Below are positions 46,178 to 53,589 of a stretch of DNA of 64,000 nucleotides, one piece after another; position 1 is the stretch's first letter; each line of letters begins with the position of its first letter. Source of the stretch: JBPOFY01 sp051252415 (lineage in GTDB: Bacteria > Verrucomicrobiota > Verrucomicrobiia > Opitutales > Coraliomargaritaceae); assembly GCA_051252415.1 (NCBI GenBank), contig JBPOGA010000007.1, forward strand, positions 118,294 to 182,293, written 5' to 3'. The notes under the pieces were generated by a model, which did no database searches, was not told the DNA's origin, and was given only the letters and a program-made list of their open reading frames with translations. A program made the translations under genes and the position numbers.

Positions 46178-46753
46178 ATGCATCAAAAAGGATACCCTTC
46201 ATTATTCTTCGGACAATCGAGAATCTTCTTCAGTTTTGATAGCTGGCCGGTTTGCCCAAAGCGAATTAGCTATCGGCAGTATGATAACTTTCGAGGAAAT
46301 CGAACATGGGGGACGTTCATCATCGATGCCCGTCATTTCGGCGAAAGCCTAATTCGATATTATCCAAATAATGACCATACGCATATTCAAGACAGACGTT
46401 TTGTCGAATGGTTGATGGATGCGGATCAACATACCGATGAAACCCTCAAGCTGCCAGATAGCTGGTGGAGCCTGGGATCATCCATCGATAATTATGTTCG
46501 AAACAACAGAGTCGATGCCTTTTGCGCCCAATGTAATCAGAGATACCCTTACAAACAGCTTGTATCGAACGATGACCCTGGGAATTTGGCAGGATCGAAC
46601 TTCAATCGATTGTTCTGCCCTCGCGCCCACCTGCTCCTGAAAATCCAAACGATTCACATCTGCCGATCCCCCGGCAAGTTCAACCTGAAAGAAGCGATGG
46701 AACGCTACGATAGGCTAACTGCACTTCCCGGACTCTTCGACGAATATCGATGA
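46178..46753 (+). CDS. Hypothetical Cys-motif protein (block A)
   Basis: A 191-aa protein 12 bases after the VWA gene. It has a CAQC pair near residue 115 and a later FCPRAHLLL segment that could form a zinc site. The first 67 residues are identical with the block B copy at 58168; later parts diverge. Not recognised. Confidence 0.6.
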   Translation: MHQKGYPSLFFGQSRIFFSFDSWPVCPKRISYRQYDNFRGNRTWGTFIIDARHFGESLIRYYPNNDHTHIQDRRFVEWLMDADQHTDETLKLPDSWWSLGSSIDNYVRNNRVDAFCAQCNQRYPYKQLVSNDDPGNLAGSNFNRLFCPRAHLLLKIQTIHICRSPGKFNLKEAMERYDRLTALPGLFDEYR

Positions 46754-46881
46754 CCGAGTCGGGACATCGGGAACTTCCCCTTTCTCTCAATCGACGCAAA
46801 AGCGTTCTCTAAACTAATTCCCTTTTGTTATAAGAGGTCGCGAAATGGGGTTCAATTCTTCATGTTTTAATGCCTAATTGG

Positions 46882-47397
46882 CTAGTGAGATCGCTTCACC
46901 ATTCGGTGCGTGAAGATCACAAGCACCAGGCCGTGCGCGTCTTGCTGATAGCGAGCGAAGTCAGAATAAAAACCTTTATCGAGACTAGCCATGGTGAGAC
47001 CGTCTTCTAAGTAAATACCACCAGATCCGATCCAGTCGGTGCGGTGCATAGAGAAGGCCCAAAACCGACATCCAGGCGTGGGTAGGATATCACCATGAAA
47101 ACACCATTGAGCAATCGCATCCCCACCGAGCTCACGACTGACATGACCAAAGGTCTCTTGATTCGCGTAGAAATAAGGGCAACGCGGGAGTTTAGAAGGA
47201 GCTGTCCGTAACTGCTCATGCGCACCGGGAAACTGATACATTCGTGGTGCACCTGCGCGTTGCCCATAAGGTGCCCAATGGCTCACGACATCCAATCGTC
47301 GACGCAGCAAGACCCGAGCTTGGTTCGGCCCGACGCCAGGGCCTTCCGGTAAGTCAAAGAAGCTGAGCTGTTCTGGTATCGATTGATCGTGGTCCAT
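46882..47397 (-). CDS. Hypothetical protein (block A, related to 60200-60718)
   Basis: A 171-aa protein. It shares with the protein at 60200-60718 a common plan: QLxxxxLPE near the start, an RxY-x5 segment, IPRC or LPRC, a GDxLP or RQLP turn with GxxFxA, and an end with DAHGLVLVI or DAYGLILVF. Family unknown. Transcribed leftward after the phosphoesterase. Confidence 0.6.
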   Translation of the reverse strand: MDHDQSIPEQLSFFDLPEGPGVGPNQARVLLRRRLDVVSHWAPYGQRAGAPRMYQFPGAHEQLRTAPSKLPRCPYFYANQETFGHVSRELGGDAIAQWCFHGDILPTPGCRFWAFSMHRTDWIGSGGIYLEDGLTMASLDKGFYSDFARYQQDAHGLVLVIFTHRMVKRSH

Positions 47398-47459
47398 GAT
47401 TATTTTAATTCATATTCAACATACTATACGCCATGGACATCTACCGTCCCACCGATGAA

Positions 47460-48254
47460 TCACACCGAATCCAGCATTGACTCGCCCAGCCATGATTTCG
47501 GCCAAATATTGAGCTGCACCTCTTCATTCTCGATGATGGCATAGGCGGCTTGTGCGAAGTCGATACAGTAGGAGCGGCCTTTCTGCGTCTGCTTTGCGCA
47601 TCGGGTGTGGCCTACAATCTGAGGCACCTCTAGCGCATCTTCAAATTCCTTATCCCAGTCGAGCCACAAAGGGCCGCCGACAGGGACGATGCCTCCGCGT
47701 GCTTCACCGGCGGCGAATATTGGATTCTCCGCTTCGTTGAAAATATTCTCCAGTGCACTCTCCCATGTCTTCTGAAAAGCACGGTAACGAGTAGCCGTCG
47801 TCTTCCCTAGCCTCGTCCACCAATTAGGATGAACACCCGCATGAGAGAACAGCCAACCGTCCAACAAGACCGCCCCTTTCAAATCCAACCAGAACGCCTC
47901 GTCCCACAGTTCGTTAATGATCTCAGCACGATCCAGAGTCGTATTGCCAAGCCATTGGCTGATAATCTGGTTGGGCTGTCCTCTATTGTCGCCACAAGCT
48001 GGCTGCAGGGCGTAATACGGGAGATCGTGATTCCCACAGAGCATATGCAACCGCTCACCAAAGATCTCCTTAAAGCCGAGCAAAGTGCCGGCCACTTGCT
48101 GGAGTTTCTTTTCGCACAGTTGAACCACCCCAGGCTGATCGAAGTAATCGCCAAGAAGAACAATGTGATCAAAGCTGGCAGTGTCTTCGTAGGCGAAGAT
48201 ATATTTAAGGAATTCGAGGTTTTCGTGGATATCGGGAACAACGAGTATCTTCAT
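47460..48254 (-). CDS. Calcineurin-like metallophosphoesterase
   Basis: A 264-aa protein with the metal-binding motifs of the family in order: PDIHEN, GDYFDQ, CGNHDLP, FSHAGVHP and VGHTR. It would hydrolyse phosphoesters using two metal ions. The substrate is not evident. It has no counterpart in block B, where a Fic gene and a 238-aa gene occupy this place. Confidence 0.88.
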   Translation of the reverse strand: MKILVVPDIHENLEFLKYIFAYEDTASFDHIVLLGDYFDQPGVVQLCEKKLQQVAGTLLGFKEIFGERLHMLCGNHDLPYYALQPACGDNRGQPNQIISQWLGNTTLDRAEIINELWDEAFWLDLKGAVLLDGWLFSHAGVHPNWWTRLGKTTATRYRAFQKTWESALENIFNEAENPIFAAGEARGGIVPVGGPLWLDWDKEFEDALEVPQIVGHTRCAKQTQKGRSYCIDFAQAAYAIIENEEVQLNIWPKSWLGESMLDSV

Positions 48255-48349
48255 AGTTGGATGCAGTTGTACTAGAGAGGTTCAGCGTCAAGGAGTGCCG
48301 CGAGTAGCTATAGTGTATATAGCCTTGGAACAGAGCTCAGTAAAAATCG

Positions 48350-48682
48350 TTAATTCTCAGCAAATTGCAGCGCTGCCATGGTCGCCCAGATTTCATGATA
48401 AGCTCCTAGCTTATTACGCTGGTTCGGCTGTTTAGCAACGCAGCTTTTGAAATTCGAGTAATCAAGTGTCGCCGTGAATGCGACGACCACCCTGAGTAAT
48501 TCTTCTGAGCCAATGATGATCCGGTAGCGGTAGTCCGCTGTCGGCCAAGCATTGATTTCAGATTCAAGTCCGACTGTCTCAAGCAGGTTCTCTAAGTCCT
48601 GACGAATCCGTGCTCGAACGTAGTAAGTCCCCAATTCCTTTTGAATGATACTATAGAATCCATGTTTTGTTGCTAACCACAT
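48350..48682 (-). CDS. MWLAT-family hypothetical protein (block A)
   Basis: A 110-aa protein of a recurring small family (starting MW[LV]AT, then GFYSI, YVRAR, DLENL, ADYRYRI, DYSNFK, and YHEIW). Function unknown. The start at 48682 is chosen because the family begins at MW; upstream in-frame ATGs would run through the operator at 48703-48725. It diverges from the WYL gene. The block B copy is 61584-61922. Confidence 0.72.
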   Translation of the reverse strand: MWLATKHGFYSIIQKELGTYYVRARIRQDLENLLETVGLESEINAWPTADYRYRIIIGSEELLRVVVAFTATLDYSNFKSCVAKQPNQRNKLGAYHEIWATMAALQFAEN

Positions 48683-48702
48683 ATTCATGATCATACCAAC
48701 AA

Positions 48703-48725
48703 GGTTAGACATTGACAGTCTAACC
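48703..48725. promoter_or_regulatory. Palindromic operator GGTTAGAC-N7-GTCTAACC
   Basis: A perfect 8-bp inverted repeat with a 7-base spacer, 21 bases from both the WYL ATG and the MWLAT-family start. The same site, with one changed base, is at 61943-61965 in block B. It probably binds the WYL protein itself. Confidence 0.72.
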
Positions 48726-48745
48726 CTGGAATATGACGATTTGTA

Positions 48746-49735
48746 ATGCCCAAAAAGAAGACTGTCGTCCTGCACTCACGCCCTCCTCTCGCCCGGATGA
48801 TGCGTATCCACGAGGAGCTGCAAGAGAATCGGCTACCCAATGCGACCAAGCTCTCGAAGCTACTTGAGACCTCGACCAAGACGATCAACCGCGACATCAC
48901 CTACATGCGCGACCAACTTGGGTTACCAGTCGAGTGGGACGCACAATCCAACGGCTACAGCTATACCAGCTTTGTGGATGGCTTCCCGACTGTGCAAGTA
49001 TCCGAAGGTGAGCTCTTCGCCCTTCTCGTCGCTCAGAAAGCCTTGGAGCCTTACAAGGGCACACCTTTCCACGAACCGCTAGAATCGGCACTACGGAAGC
49101 TGTCGGATGGCTTAAAGGACAAGGTGTTTATCTCACTAGATCGCTTAGACACTCCAGTGAGCTTCAAGTCGGCCGGCATCTCGAATGCCAATCTCGAAAC
49201 CTTTCAAATAGTTACACGTGCCGTCGCCCAGGAACAAGAACTCCACTTTGAGTATAAGAACCTCGGAACAAGTCGCTGGCAAAAGCGTCGCACCCAACCG
49301 ATCCACCTATGCTGCGTAGAGAATCAGTGGTATGTCGTCTGCCATGACCTCAACCGCGATGCCCTGCGCACCTTTGCTCTGGTTCGTATGCGTAAATTAA
49401 TGTTTCCCGGGAAGGCATTTAAGCGTCCGCAAAATTTTGACATTCAACAACACCTCAAGGATGCCTTCGGCGTCTTTGTCGGCGAGACTAAGTATAAGGT
49501 GCGGGTCGAGTTCGACGCCTGGGCCACACAGCTGATCAAAGAGAAAGACTGGCACCCTGCTCAGGAGGTTCGTGAATTGGAAGATGGACGCATCGAATTT
49601 CGCATTGAACTAGCCGACCTCTTTGAGATCGAGCGCTGGATACTAAGCTGGGGCTCACACGCCAAGGTGCTGGCACCTGCGAAGCTAAAGAACAGCGTTC
49701 GCAATCATGCCGAAGCAATCATCCAAGCCACCTGA
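48746..49735 (+). CDS. WYL-domain transcriptional regulator (block A)
   Basis: A 329-aa protein with an N-terminal winged helix (LSKLLETSTKTINRDITYM), a WYL core (LHFEYKNLG, then IHLCCVENQWYVVC and FALVRM) and a C-terminal WCX region (VRVEFDAWATQLIKEK, then WILSWG). It is highly similar to the protein at 61986-62978. Such regulators sense a ligand, often a nucleotide or single-stranded DNA, and control neighbouring defence genes. The divergent operator suggests autoregulation. Confidence 0.9.
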   Translation: MPKKKTVVLHSRPPLARMMRIHEELQENRLPNATKLSKLLETSTKTINRDITYMRDQLGLPVEWDAQSNGYSYTSFVDGFPTVQVSEGELFALLVAQKALEPYKGTPFHEPLESALRKLSDGLKDKVFISLDRLDTPVSFKSAGISNANLETFQIVTRAVAQEQELHFEYKNLGTSRWQKRRTQPIHLCCVENQWYVVCHDLNRDALRTFALVRMRKLMFPGKAFKRPQNFDIQQHLKDAFGVFVGETKYKVRVEFDAWATQLIKEKDWHPAQEVRELEDGRIEFRIELADLFEIERWILSWGSHAKVLAPAKLKNSVRNHAEAIIQAT

Positions 49736-49790
49736 ATCAGGATCAGATCCTGCTTTCAGTATTTCAAAAATTTCAGTTATTCGAAGGCTC

Positions 49791-49811
49791 CCCCTACAGA
49801 TGTCCTACCCC
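49791..49811 (+). promoter_or_regulatory. Recurring motif CAGATGTCCYACCCC, copy 4
   Basis: C-rich run then CAGATGTCCTACCCC, ending 54 bases before the 112-aa gene. The matching site in block B (63367-63381) lies 53 bases before its gene. Confidence 0.55.
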
Positions 49812-49829
49812 ATCAAGGATACTAGATCC

Positions 49830-49868
49830 ATGGTGAACATTCGAACACGTGCCCTCATTGAGAAATGA
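49830..49868 (+). CDS. Possible 12-codon leader peptide (MVNIRTRALIEK)
   Basis: A tiny frame ends in a TGA that overlaps the ATG of the next gene (ATGA). The block B counterpart at 63402-63443 shares the stretch GTGAACATNCGAACAC and the same overlap design, which suggests a conserved leader used for translational coupling. Confidence 0.4.
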   Translation: MVNIRTRALIEK

Positions 49869-50203
49869 CGATCACCCCCCAGTGTATTCACGTGATCGAT
49901 ACAGAAGTTCACGTAGAGGGCCCACTCGGCCCCGTTTCGTTACGCCGCACCAAAGCCGGAATCGAGGCACGCTATCAAGGCGATAAGCTCGTCAACGGTT
50001 CCTCGCTAAGATATTCTGAATCGATACGCAAAGCCGCACTCCATGTAGTTGAGTCATTCCCCTTCCCATGGGAATTCGATGCGCAAGGAGAACAACAGAT
50101 CACAGATCACTCCCGCTACTACGAACAAACTTTCAACGCCGACCTCGAAGGAATTGAGATGCTAAGGTGCTGGAGCGATGAACTTATACAGCGCAATGTA
50201 TAA
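49865..50203 (+). CDS. Small hypothetical protein (block A)
   Basis: A 112-aa protein with VHVEGPLGPVSLRRTKAGIEARY and a C-terminal YYEQTF segment. It is related to the 117-aa protein at 63434-63787, which has the matching VILRRTKHGITAKYH and FYNQTF. Function unknown. It is the last gene of block A and follows the WYL gene in the same direction. Confidence 0.62.
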   Translation: MTITPQCIHVIDTEVHVEGPLGPVSLRRTKAGIEARYQGDKLVNGSSLRYSESIRKAALHVVESFPFPWEFDAQGEQQITDHSRYYEQTFNADLEGIEMLRCWSDELIQRNV

Positions 50204-50500
50204 CCTACGCTTCGAGTGTGAAATTGGCTCAGCCTATGCCGCCTAGCATGTATCGAATATGTATCGAAAAAAAGCACGTCTTAAGCTGCCTTAAGGCGTT
50301 ATGACACCATGAAATGAAAATAGCTAGAACTAGGAGAAGCAGCCACGAACCCGCTTAGGTAGTGCCACGAACAGGATTGCATGGAATCCTCTTCAACGAG
50401 TTCTGCTATTTTGACTCCCGCCATGGGAGCTACTAGCCCTCAACGAACCAGAGGGTGCAACACTCGCGAAACGTCCAGCCAGCAGCCGGGCGCATCGAGA
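50204..50500. other. Intergenic region before the integrase stop
   Basis: Nearly 300 bp with no supported gene or RNA. Short repeats such as ATGTATCGAA are present near 50250. This region between the cargo and the integrase could hold arm-type sites, but none is clear. Confidence 0.4.
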
Positions 50501-51670
50501 TTAAGACTCACCCTCAGATTCTCGAACTACCTTGAAGTAAGCCTTCGCCCCTTTACGAAAAGCAGGCACCTGATAGTGCTTGCGAAAGACTTCCATCGAA
50601 TCATCTGCCAGCAAGGAGGAGGCGTGCTCTTTACCATAGACAGCAGCAAGATAGGAACCAGCCGAGCGACGGTGTAAGTTGGGAGGCCAATCCAGCTTTA
50701 ACTCCTCTAGGATGTCACGTTTTCGGGCGTTGAAGGTGTTCTGCCCGATACCAAAGTGCTCTGGCTGAATATCAGTAAGCCAAGACCACATGCACTCCGG
50801 CGGCTTATCAATAATGTGATCTACGTTCATCTTCATCACATGCCCCGGTATCACAATGGCTTTATTCTCACGATCGATCATGTCATAGGTCAGAAACTCG
50901 CCATTCTTTAGCTTTTTCGGTGGCGGAGCCAAGATCGACATCCGCAAGCCAACAAAGAAAGCGAGTGCGAACAGCCCCGCCATCTTGCGATCGTGCTCCC
51001 ATGTATGCTGTAATAGCCTCTCTAGATCCTCGGAAGTGATTAAGGTCATCCGCTTGTCTTGGCGATCCGAGGGAAGTCGGATGTTTTCCACTGGAGAATA
51101 CTTAAGCTTCCGATCTTTGATACATAGATTAAACGCGGTCCGCAACTGCCCCAGATGAGATTTCACTGTTGCACGAGCCTTGCCTTCAGCAACGAGGGCA
51201 TCTACCCACTCCTGCACGTCTTGCTTTGTATATTCAGTCACCGGTCGATTTCCAGCCATGGCCTTAAATCGATCCAGGTAGAGTCTGGCGTGCTTCTGCT
51301 GAGCACCATCAATCCGCTTCAGATCTGCTTCGCGCATATCAACAACCTCAGAAAGTAAAGGCACAGCACCTTGAGGGTGATGAGTCGTAAAAAACTTTAC
51401 CGCATCTTCGAGAGTTCCATGCCCTTCTAGTTGCCGCTCCAACTCCAAGAATTTATGAAACTTATCCTTATCAAAGGACAGAAGGAGATCACGGTCAGCC
51501 TGCCACTTATCCAAGAAGCGCCTAATCCAAGCATCCTTCCCCTTCTTGGTCTTAAAGGAAACACGCTTACGCTCGGCCCCATGACCATAATCGACCCCAT
51601 AAGAAAACGATCGGGATGGATTATCCCAATCTCGAATAGACGGTGGTTTGGAGTGCCTTCTGGAAGCCAT
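50501..51670 (-). CDS. Tyrosine recombinase / integrase
   Basis: A 389-aa protein from the ATG at 51670 (a GTG at 51736 would add 22 residues). It has an arm-binding and SAM-like N-terminal half (RPVTEYTKQDVQEWVDALVAE in pieces, then SHLGQLRTAFN) and a catalytic domain with GLRMS carrying the first arginine, LHRRSAGSYLAA carrying the second, and FRKHYQVP with the tyrosine nucleophile. Some active-site positions are degenerate. It sits near the right end of a region flanked by 14-bp direct repeats. Confidence 0.8.
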   Translation of the reverse strand: MASRRHSKPPSIRDWDNPSRSFSYGVDYGHGAERKRVSFKTKKGKDAWIRRFLDKWQADRDLLLSFDKDKFHKFLELERQLEGHGTLEDAVKFFTTHHPQGAVPLLSEVVDMREADLKRIDGAQQKHARLYLDRFKAMAGNRPVTEYTKQDVQEWVDALVAEGKARATVKSHLGQLRTAFNLCIKDRKLKYSPVENIRLPSDRQDKRMTLITSEDLERLLQHTWEHDRKMAGLFALAFFVGLRMSILAPPPKKLKNGEFLTYDMIDRENKAIVIPGHVMKMNVDHIIDKPPECMWSWLTDIQPEHFGIGQNTFNARKRDILEELKLDWPPNLHRRSAGSYLAAVYGKEHASSLLADDSMEVFRKHYQVPAFRKGAKAYFKVVRESEGES

Positions 51671-51740
51671 ATTAGTGTCAGTTAAAAGCAGAGAATAATC
51701 CGCATCTGCGTCCTCGTCTAGACAAAACTGACTCACACCT

Positions 51741-51759
51741 GACTATAAGTCGCACTAAA
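51741..51759. promoter_or_regulatory. Half-site like the TGCGAC/GTCGCA operator
   Basis: The sequence AAGTCGCACTAAA matches the right arm of the site at 9787-9797 (GTCGCACTAAA), but the left arm is degenerate. It lies about 70 bases before the integrase ATG. It may be a weak or decayed site. Confidence 0.25.
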
Positions 51760-51911
51760 AACACACCATTTTAGCCGCATAAATGCTCGCGAAGCCGCTT
51801 AAACACTGACCTCCACCATTTTATGACATGCCCTCCCGCCACCTCCACCATGCTTCGCCTTATAGGCTACGCATGGCGCAGCCATCTTAGCGTATAAGAT
51901 GCGAACATGAG

Positions 51912-51957
51912 TGTCCGGCATAGTTCTGCTTTAGCAGGACGACGCCGGGCATTTTTT
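51912..51957 (+). terminator. Terminator hairpin
   Basis: A two-part stem, TGTCCGGC with GCCGGGCA and an inner GTTCTGC with GCAGGAC, is followed by seven T. It lies between the divergent integrase and GIY-YIG genes. Confidence 0.65.
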
Positions 51958-52010
51958 TGTGCCTATTTTTGTGCTTCGATATATTCAAATTAAGCCCTAA
52001 CCTAATCAGT

Positions 52011-52262
52011 ATGCACTATGTCTACATCTTACGTTCTATCTCAGATACGAACCAAACTTACGTAGGATATACCACAAACCTGCAGCAGAGACTCACCGAA
52101 CACAATTCGGGTAAAAGTTCTCACACCAAGAAATTCACCCCTTGGGAACTACTGCATTATTCGGCCTTCCCAAATAAAGGCACAGCCCTAGCCTTTGAGG
52201 CATACCTTAAAAGCCATTCCGGAAAAGCGTTTACAGCGAAACGACTAATAGACCCCATTTAA
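52011..52262 (+). CDS. GIY-YIG nuclease-like protein
   Basis: An 83-aa single-domain protein of the UPF0213/GIY-YIG type. It has VYILRS (GIY part) and YVGYTTNLQQRLTEHN (YIG part with the helix arginine), and ends with the FEAYLKSHSGKAF segment typical of the family. Solo GIY-YIG proteins of this size are widespread and their targets are unknown. Start at 52011, as the family begins MxYVYIL. Confidence 0.85.
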   Translation: MHYVYILRSISDTNQTYVGYTTNLQQRLTEHNSGKSSHTKKFTPWELLHYSAFPNKGTALAFEAYLKSHSGKAFTAKRLIDPI

Positions 52263-52288
52263 AGCCCCGAAAAATCGGGGCTTTTTTT
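52261..52288 (+). terminator. Rho-independent terminator
   Basis: AAAGCCCCGA and TCGGGGCTTT form a perfect stem around a short A loop, followed by a T run, directly after the GIY-YIG stop. Confidence 0.88.
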
Positions 52289-52294
52289 GTGCCC
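52281..52294 (+). repeat. 14-bp direct repeat, right copy (possible att core)
   Basis: CTTTTTTTGTGCCC, identical to 37151-37164. It lies just outside the integrase and GIY-YIG genes. Confidence 0.35.
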
Positions 52295-52320
52295 ATTTAC
52301 AAAATCGCCACCTCATAGTC

Positions 52321-52360
52321 ATTCAACATTCAACGTTGGACGTTCAACGTTCGATGTTCC
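52321..52360. repeat. Short ATTCAACGTT/GTTCGATGTT repeats
   Basis: Several tandem, slightly varied 9- to 10-base units built on TTCAACGTT. A related stretch (GACGTTCGATGTTC) is found at about 53041-53054. They look like intergenic repeat debris. Confidence 0.55.
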
Positions 52361-52442
52361 CCTCCCCTCCCTCTCTCCTTTCCGCTCCGCGTAAAGATAA
52401 TCATCATTGAGTTTTCGATCAAACCAATGCCCAATCATAACC

Positions 52443-53018
52443 ATGGGCCTAAGCATACACTACAAAGGTGGGATTGATCGAGTTGAGGATATCCCGAAGT
52501 TCGTCGATGAGTTGGAGGACATTGCCGATTCGATGGATTGGATGTCGCAGCGAATAAATGACGATGAAATCGATCCAGCCTTTCGAGGGATCATCGTAAA
52601 TCCTAAGGGAGACTGCGAGCCGCTCTGCTTCATCTTTGACCGTGAAGGACGACTCCGCCCTCTCATGGATCTCATCACAGATCAAATCGAGCCCACTGAA
52701 TACTCATACTATACCGCCACCAAGACACAGTTTGCTACCATTGAAACGCATGTATGGATTATCGGACTCCTCCGCTATCTCAAAAAGCATACACTCAGCG
52801 ACTTAGAAGTGACTGATGAGGGCGAATACTGGGAGACCGAAAACCTAGAAACACTTAAAAAGAAAAAGCAGTTCTTACAAAGCATGATCGATCAACTCTC
52901 AGGCGCACTCAACCAAGCTGCCCCACTTCCAGAGGATAGTTCTACAGAGGACATCATCGCGCATATCGAGTCCATCGTTGAAAAACTACACGATAAGCAC
53001 ACTCCAGAAGATTCATAA
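52443..53018 (+). CDS. Hypothetical protein
   Basis: A 191-aa protein opening MGLSIHYKGGI with DIPKFVDELEDIA; the C-terminal third (LKKKKQFLQSMIDQLSGAL in pieces) is a likely coiled coil. The MGLxIHY start is seen in other bacterial proteins of unknown function. Start at 52443 chosen for that reason. It precedes the MazG-helicase pair in the same direction. Confidence 0.6.
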   Translation: MGLSIHYKGGIDRVEDIPKFVDELEDIADSMDWMSQRINDDEIDPAFRGIIVNPKGDCEPLCFIFDREGRLRPLMDLITDQIEPTEYSYYTATKTQFATIETHVWIIGLLRYLKKHTLSDLEVTDEGEYWETENLETLKKKKQFLQSMIDQLSGALNQAAPLPEDSSTEDIIAHIESIVEKLHDKHTPEDS

Positions 53019-53209
53019 AATCGCCCTCTCGTAATCATTCGACGTTCGATGTTCTACCCCCACTCAGCATTACACCCACAGCTCTATTTTGCACTCGATT
53101 AGTGCATCAAATATTCAACTCATCCCTCATTTTTACTTTGCTAGTTTCAGCTCGGATGACTTTCATTTAGCACAATTGTTCACCCGCAACACACTTGAGC
53201 ACAAAAGAC

Positions 53210-53575
53210 ATGCCCCAAGATTCGATCCAGAGACTCACAGAAGAACTCGTCGCCTTTAGAGATGATCGGGACTGGAAGCAATTCCACAACCCTAAGGACC
53301 TCGCGACTGCTCTATCGATTGAGGCATCCGAACTACAGGAGATCTTCCTATGGAAAAATGGCCCCAGCCTCGATGAAGCCATCTCCAAGAAAAAGGAGCA
53401 CATTGAACAAGAAGTGGCTGACATCGCTTCCTATTTGCTCCTTCTGTGCAACGAGCTGGAGATCGACTTGGATGCGGTGGTTCGAAACAAGCTGGAGCTC
53501 AATAATCAGAAATACCCAGCTCATAAGGTTCGTGGAAGCTCGAAGAAGTATAACGAGTATCAAAACGAAGCCTGA
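53210..53575 (+). CDS. MazG-like nucleotide pyrophosphohydrolase
   Basis: A 121-aa all-helical protein. The metal-binding acids are in EASELQE and EVADIASY, the E-x2-E and E-x2-D pattern of MazG/dCTPase-like enzymes, and the FHNPKDLATALSIE segment is typical. It would split NTPs or dNTPs to monophosphate and pyrophosphate. It is 14 bases before the nuclease-helicase gene and probably co-transcribed. Confidence 0.85.
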   Translation: MPQDSIQRLTEELVAFRDDRDWKQFHNPKDLATALSIEASELQEIFLWKNGPSLDEAISKKKEHIEQEVADIASYLLLLCNELEIDLDAVVRNKLELNNQKYPAHKVRGSSKKYNEYQNEA

Positions 53576-53589
53576 GGAAATATCTAGAA

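Larger units (their letters stand above)
44074..46428 (+). repeat. 2.35-kb direct repeat, copy A
   Basis: This segment is almost identical to 56064-58418 at a constant offset of 11,990 bases. Outside the VWA gene only isolated differences are visible; most changes cluster in the VWA gene. Beyond 46428 similarity becomes patchy, though genes of the same families continue. Confidence 0.9.

Noticed and set aside
47829..48275. Rightward 148-codon frame opposite the phosphoesterase
   Set aside because: The opposite strand carries all phosphoesterase motifs; this frame has none.
52321..52360. Iteron-type replication origin
   Set aside because: The units are short and uneven, and no Rep or initiator gene is near.
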